Source of the DNA: Cunninghamia lanceolata
Lineage: Eukaryota; Streptophyta; Pinopsida; Cupressales; Cupressaceae
Direction of reading: 5' to 3'
Assembly: GCA_027924645.1 (NCBI GenBank)
Contig: BSBN01001149.1
Span: 5,270,001 to 5,334,000, forward strand
DNA length: 64,000 nucleotides
The position numbers were made by a program, and so were the translations under genes. Shown piece by piece: positions 59,546 through 64,000 of this stretch (position 1 is the first letter of the stretch; each line of letters starts with the position of its first letter). The notes under the pieces were generated by a model. It saw only the letters and a program-made list of their open reading frames with translations, did no database searches and was not told the origin of the DNA.

Positions 59546-59922
59546 TGATAGATGAACAGGTGAAAGAGGTAAAGCTATAAGCCTCTGAATTTGTGAAAGT
59601 TGATTTTCACGTTGAAATGAATAAGATAATGAGTGTAGAAGAACAGTTGGTAAATGCAAAAGAGATGGTATAGTTGGATTTTGTTAGTGCTGATTTGTAT
59701 GTATAGAAAGATTGGTGTGATATTACAGAGGATAGTGCAGATACATATTGGTGGAGGAGGTCAGATTACAATGATTCCATGTTGAGAAAGAGGACTGCAG
59801 AGTAGAGTTGGTGGAGGAGTATGGGAAGTGTTCCAGGTAGATGCTAGAAAAAGAGGAAAAAGAGAGCCATTTTGTGCACATATTTGTGAGTATATGCTCA
59901 CAAACTTCTTACCATGGGTGTC

Positions 59923-60682
59923 TGATGCAGGAGCATCCTCCTGTAATATTCCTTGTGGCAAAATTGTAAATGTAATTTTTGAGGAATTATGCTCTCGTAA
60001 ATGTTTCAAAGGCATAAATGGTGGAATTTTCCATTTGGGCATCTCATTTCTAGGTGGGACCAATTGGTATGCATGCTATTGCATATTCAATTGCATTCTT
60101 TGCATGTTGGCCACAAGCTTTGCATGTTGTTGCATGTCTGGGTCATAATTATGAGACCCAATCTCTGTAAAATGGGCATAACTTTCTCATTTCTGATCGA
60201 AATAGAAAAATTCAAAATGTTCTGGAAAGCTGGGAAGGAGGTGCACAAAAATTAGAAACCATTTTAGAAAATTTAGAAAAATGATGGAGAAGTGATAGGA
60301 TGAAAGTGATGGATTTTCTTGGTGGTTTAGTGGAGGTTGTTTTGAGAAACTAATAGTGGTTTCTTTTCACGCATTTTTATATATTGATGTTTGCTCATTC
60401 AGTGAAGGGGGGGATTTTGAAGAAGATTTTAGCCATACCCAGATGCTACTAGAATGAGTCCAGGATGTTGAGAAATTTATTTGTTGCAGGTGTTGCATGT
60501 ATGATTCCAGAAAGCTCATAACCTTCATATTGATGTAATGAATTTTTAGATTCAAATAAAATATTGTGTTGCAGATTTCTCTTCAATTTTCTACTGTGTT
60601 GCTTCATTTTCAGCCTTCTTGCATAGGATTTTGTGTTGATATTTTTTGCAAATTTGAAAGGGAGAGTATCCCACTTTCATTG
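59923..60682 (+). repeat. 3' LTR of the small LTR element
   Basis: Same start as the 5' LTR; about 20 bases (CATTTTCATGTTGGCC region) shorter near 60105 than the 5' copy. No purine tract of the usual kind is seen just upstream. Confidence 0.9.
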
Positions 60683-61686
60683 CTGGTAAACCCTTGATAC
60701 CCCTACACCAAGGCCTTATCTACTATCTTCTAAACAAATCAAGGCCACCTATGTTGACAACTCCTCTTCTGCTTCGAAACATATCATTGACCAGAGCCAT
60801 GATTTGGTTATTACTGAGCTTACCCCCCAAAAGTCAATGTAGAGCCCAAACGATACTAGGGTTTCTACTTCTAAAAATAAAACTAACCCCAAAAATAGTC
60901 CTGTGACCCACTTTGTGGCAAAACACCCCACTGGCCAAGTTGATACCAACATGGCTGGTAGTCCTAAAGTTGGCTCCAAACCCATCAAAAGGAAACTTGT
61001 TGTCACTGACAGTAAGGGTGGTATTCCACAGAAGAAATCTAAGGAGGGAAAGGAAGAGGGGTGTAAGTTTGTCAATGTTGGGGACATCGAAGGAGGGTCA
61101 CAATTTGGATAAGGGTAAGGAGGTGGAGATCTCTGGTGGTCAGGAGGAAGATAGTGAGGATACTCAAGATGAGGGAAAAATCATGCCATATGGTAAAATC
61201 ATAGTGCCTTCGACTAGGAGGTCAAGTAGGTTGGCCACAAAGACTAACCCTTCTTAGAAAGAGCACGTGGTGTCTAGTGATTTGGAGGACAAGGATGAGA
61301 ACATTGATAGTGAGGTTAATGCTGGGAAGATGGATGAGACCGTGGGTGTGGAGATGGAGGATGATGGCCCTAGCCATTTCCCAAAATTGAATGTCCCAGG
61401 TTTTGAGATGGAGAACTCCTCTAAGTTGAAAGAGGACACCCAGGAAATCAAAAAAGATGATAGGAAGACCACAAAGGGACCTTCTATTAAGGACTTGAAC
61501 AACAAGGTTACTAAATTGGAGAAGATTTTCAAAATTCTTGCTAGGTTCATGTCAAAAGTTATGCATAGATCTGCTACAACGTTGGTGGTCCTCCAAGACA
61601 TGGAACTCAACAAACATGACATTAAAAATAAGAAAATGAAGGATTATGAGGAGCTGTATCAATTCCTCACTAAAGATTGGGGCTAA

Positions 61687-61885
61687 TTATTTGATCGGCC
61701 CTAGGTGTTTTTTCTTTGCTATTTTTTGGTGTGTTGTCCATTGTTAGTTTGTTGTCAGTCCACTGTTACTATTTTTTCACTGGTGCTGCGTTGCTGGTCT
61801 ATTCTTTCTTAACTTTTATGTGCACCCGATGGGCTGTTCTATAATGGGTTTGACACCTTAGTCATGCTTCTTATATTAATAAAAA
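61687..61885 (+). other. 3' untranslated-like end of the inserted block
   Basis: T-rich sequence ending TTATATTAATAAAAAACTAAT, a plant polyadenylation-like or LINE-tail-like end. The third LTR resumes directly after (AGACTAGATTC). Confidence 0.5.
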
Positions 61886-64000
61886 ACTAATAGACTAGAT
61901 TCATATTTTAAAGAGGATAAAAATGAGACTAAAGAAAAAGGGATCGATTTAGAATTTTTAAGATAAGAAATATTCTATTATAATCTTAGGAAAATAAATC
62001 TGAAGAGCTAATAAAAAGGTAACACACTAAGAGTTTCGATAATATAAGTAGAAAGTATTAGTTAAGAGACTTTAAATCACTCAGGATTATCGACATGCAT
62101 ACAATGGAGTCTAAAACAACAAGCCAAATGATAGACATGATATCACAAAGAAAAAACATCTTTCAGAATAAAATGATTGCAAAATATGCAGCTTGACAAA
62201 ACACCTTAGACATTTAAGTTGCTCAAAGTATGCTGGGAGGTGACACAAATGAAAAACACAGGCATGAAAAGAGTTAAGATGAGGGTTTAAATAGGGTTCT
62301 AGAGCATAAGAGCATGTAGGATAGTTGGTTTAAAGGAGGATTGAGACAATTTAAAGATCTATAAACAATTGCTTGGAAATTTTAAAAGCTTAAAAAAGTA
62401 ACCCAATGAAAAGCACTATCAGGGCGCCAACCAATAAAAAAGAATTAACATGCTTTCCACACACAAGGTTTTCAAATATGGCACATGGAAGAAGCACTAC
62501 CTGGGCACTAGACAAGCTAAGATAAATGAGAAGATTGGGTGCATCCAAGGCACATAATTGAAATAATCAAAGGGTAAACACATACTGGTTTTGTTTAAAT
62601 CAAAACAAAAATTAAAACTCCATCATATCCATCAGAAGAAAATGACACACCAAAGGAAAAAAATATGAAGAATACATAGCAATTTAGAGAAAAGCTGCGA
62701 ATGGTCAACTGTGGTATATGGAGCACCCAAGCCAATGATAATGTTCTCATTAGACTTTATTTAACAATGAATTTATAAAAATGGAAAGAGGGTGTAGGCC
62801 AAGAGTAATACATGGTTGAAAGAAGGGTTTACACAAGTCGCTCATAGGACGATTAGTCTCAAACACAAATGTAGTTTGAAATTGAGTAAGGATATGGTTG
62901 ATTTGTTACACTAAACTACCATAATAAAATCTTAGGCCATCTGAGTCAAAATATAGGCTGATGATACCCAATATAGTGGGGTTGAATTTAACAAAATCTA
63001 AAAAATACACAAAAGATTAATAAATATCAGAAGGCGCCCACCAAAATAGGGGTTATTAAAAACCAAATCTAAGAAAGACTAGGTAGGTTATATGGTTTGA
63101 ACAAGATTGAGTTTGATAAAAGAATCAAAATCTGAGCCACACCCAGGTCAACATTCTCACAAAAAACATAAGCAAGGAGAAGGCAAAGAGAACGTGCTAG
63201 GAGATCTTTAGGAGCTCCAAAATTAAAATTCTTGACAACTTTTACATCAAACCCCCAAAACACAACATGCAGGTATTTTAAAACATATGCACAATTAATT
63301 CATTCAAAAGTAATTTAACTAGGCAATATATATATATTAAGAAACTATCCTCCAAAATCAAAACATACCCAAATTATTTCCCAAAAATCTGATTTTTCAA
63401 TCGAGTTGCCTTTTCAACAACTTTCGCTTTTTCAAACAATTTGCTTTTCCAGATTTTTCCTCTAATTCTTATTTGCCTTTTCCTCCATGCTAATTTACTA
63501 ATTTTCTTCCTATTTACAAGATTTCACAAAGCATCTTTTTCTCCCATTCAAAAAATAAAATAACAAAAAGCATTAGCCTTTTCCCATTATCCCTCTTCCC
63601 ACGTTTTCCTAATTTTAATCTCTTTTAGAAATAACTTCCAAAAATATTCCTATTTAATCTTTTTTGACAACACATAGCTATGTAATAATTAAAGACTAAT
63701 AAACATTATCACTTATGCAAGAAAAGATTCCCATTATTTTTCAACAACTATTTATTAATAAAAAGAAGTAATTATATAGAAATTATTTTTCTAAGAAAAA
63801 ATAATCCAAACACATAAGCATAGACACATTCATTCAAATTATCAAATCATCTAATTATTTTTCTAAGTGAGTGTGTGAGATTCACATCACAACCATTCAC
63901 TTCACTATGGCTAGACTCCCTCTCCCTGATGATACTCTCTCTCTTAGAAGAGAGTGTCAGTTTAATCCTATTTCACTTTTCAAAACAACCATCAATTCAT
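61886..64000 (-). repeat. Third long LTR, segment c (runs off the window)
   Basis: Resumes at TAGACTAGATTCATATTTT, about two bases after the point where segment b stopped, and follows the middle LTR (29214 to about 31308) to the window edge. About 300 bp of LTR should remain outside. Confidence 0.9.

Larger units (their letters stand above)
58238..60682 (+). mobile_element. Small non-autonomous LTR retrotransposon
   Basis: Two direct LTRs starting TGATGCAGGAGCATCC: 58238-59008 (771 bp) and 59923-60682 (about 760 bp). A primer site TGGTATCAGAGC (59010-59021) follows the first. The internal part is only about 914 bp and has no RT or integrase. Left flank AACCTTGAC and right flank AACCCTTGAT (60689-60698) are similar but not a clean duplication; the right LTR end (CATTG rather than CATCA) is uncertain. 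Confidence 0.88.
57114..61686 (+). pseudogene. Unrecognised multi-part coding relic, split by an LTR element
   Basis: Readable pieces: MANLVQNLNNWRCWRKIDNL (57114), HFNDYFNLKHHFEYMTSNLG and KANLWNDEIIKWQGDGNALK (57475-57597), TTFILSIAKFISSAKIGGEN (about 57670), VQVGGIGFEIMEEAISLATS (57887), FFRHFRR-like and SFPFYLLSSLETLISAV (58130-58215). Then, after the LTR element, HFVAKHPTGQVD, KPIKRKLVVTDSKGG, STRRSSRLATKTNPS (61207-61254) and a coiled-coil-like acidic tail with KDLNNKVTKLEKIFKILARF to 61686. The last part is charged with possible nuclear-localisation-like basic stretches. I believe similar long proteins are common in conifer repeats, but cannot name a family. That the two halves belong together is inference from the junction and matching style. 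Confidence 0.5.

Noticed and set aside
59117..59659. His/Leu-rich minus-strand frames
   Set aside because: They are antisense shadows of the Glu/Asp-rich plus-strand frame (GAG/GAA read as CTC/TTC).

Overview
This window looks like nuclear DNA of a seed plant with a large, repeat-choked genome, most likely a gymnosperm (the plant call is firm, the gymnosperm call is inference). The evidence is (TTTAGGG)n-type telomeric repeats, a PPR-family relic of plant type, Ty1/copia and Ty3/gypsy elements primed by initiator-Met tRNA (TGGTATCA-type primer sites), and a plant L1-like LINE whose ORF1 looks DUF4283/CCHC-like. No intact host gene is present. Every coding region is broken by stops or frameshifts, and many stops look like CAG/CAA/CGA to TAG/TAA/TGA changes, as expected of methylated, ageing repeats.

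Left part (1-24 kb). A PPR pseudogene (minus) is followed by a degenerate ~41-bp tandem repeat and a 48-bp minisatellite. Two unrecognised, intron-containing pseudogenes then converge on each other: a plus-strand one (about 3641-5659) with a striking GHGKGEHDGFGACVKR motif, and a minus-strand one (about 17981-8455) whose seven fully bounded 3' exons are all multiples of three. Between them lie a 226-bp satellite array (about 5.9-7.7 kb) and a 403-bp tRNA-derived SINE with a perfect 14-bp target duplication. The minus-strand gene is split inside an exon by a complete Ty1/copia element (9988-17222, TSD GTCTG). Beyond it comes a tandem family of about 0.4-0.57-kb units carrying interstitial telomeric arrays, with a 1391-bp TIR element (31-bp perfect TIRs, TSD TGTCA) in one unit junction, and then a truncated minus-strand gypsy element (LTR, primer site, gag fragment).

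Right part (24-64 kb). The backbone is one minus-strand, gag-only Ty3/gypsy-type element with very long LTRs (4197 bp where complete), arranged LTR-internal-LTR-internal-LTR (24068-64000 and beyond). The third LTR is interrupted twice: by a 6043-bp unclassified insertion flanked by AAAAC (33317-39359), and by a ~20.5-kb block (41405-61885). That block starts with a plant LINE (ORF1, endonuclease/RT ORF2, RNase H). A complete minus-strand copia element (48136-55309, TSD CTAAA, Maximus/SIRE-like) separates the RT part from the RNase H part. After it comes another unrecognised multi-part pseudogene (57114-61686), itself split by a 2.4-kb gag-poor LTR element (58238-60682).

The window is therefore a stratified record of nested insertions whose order can be read from junctions and target duplications. 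The parts least explained by known families are the two convergent unknown genes with their satellite, the telomere-repeat units with the TIR element, the 6-kb AAAAC-flanked insertion, and the unknown pseudogene at 57-61.7 kb.
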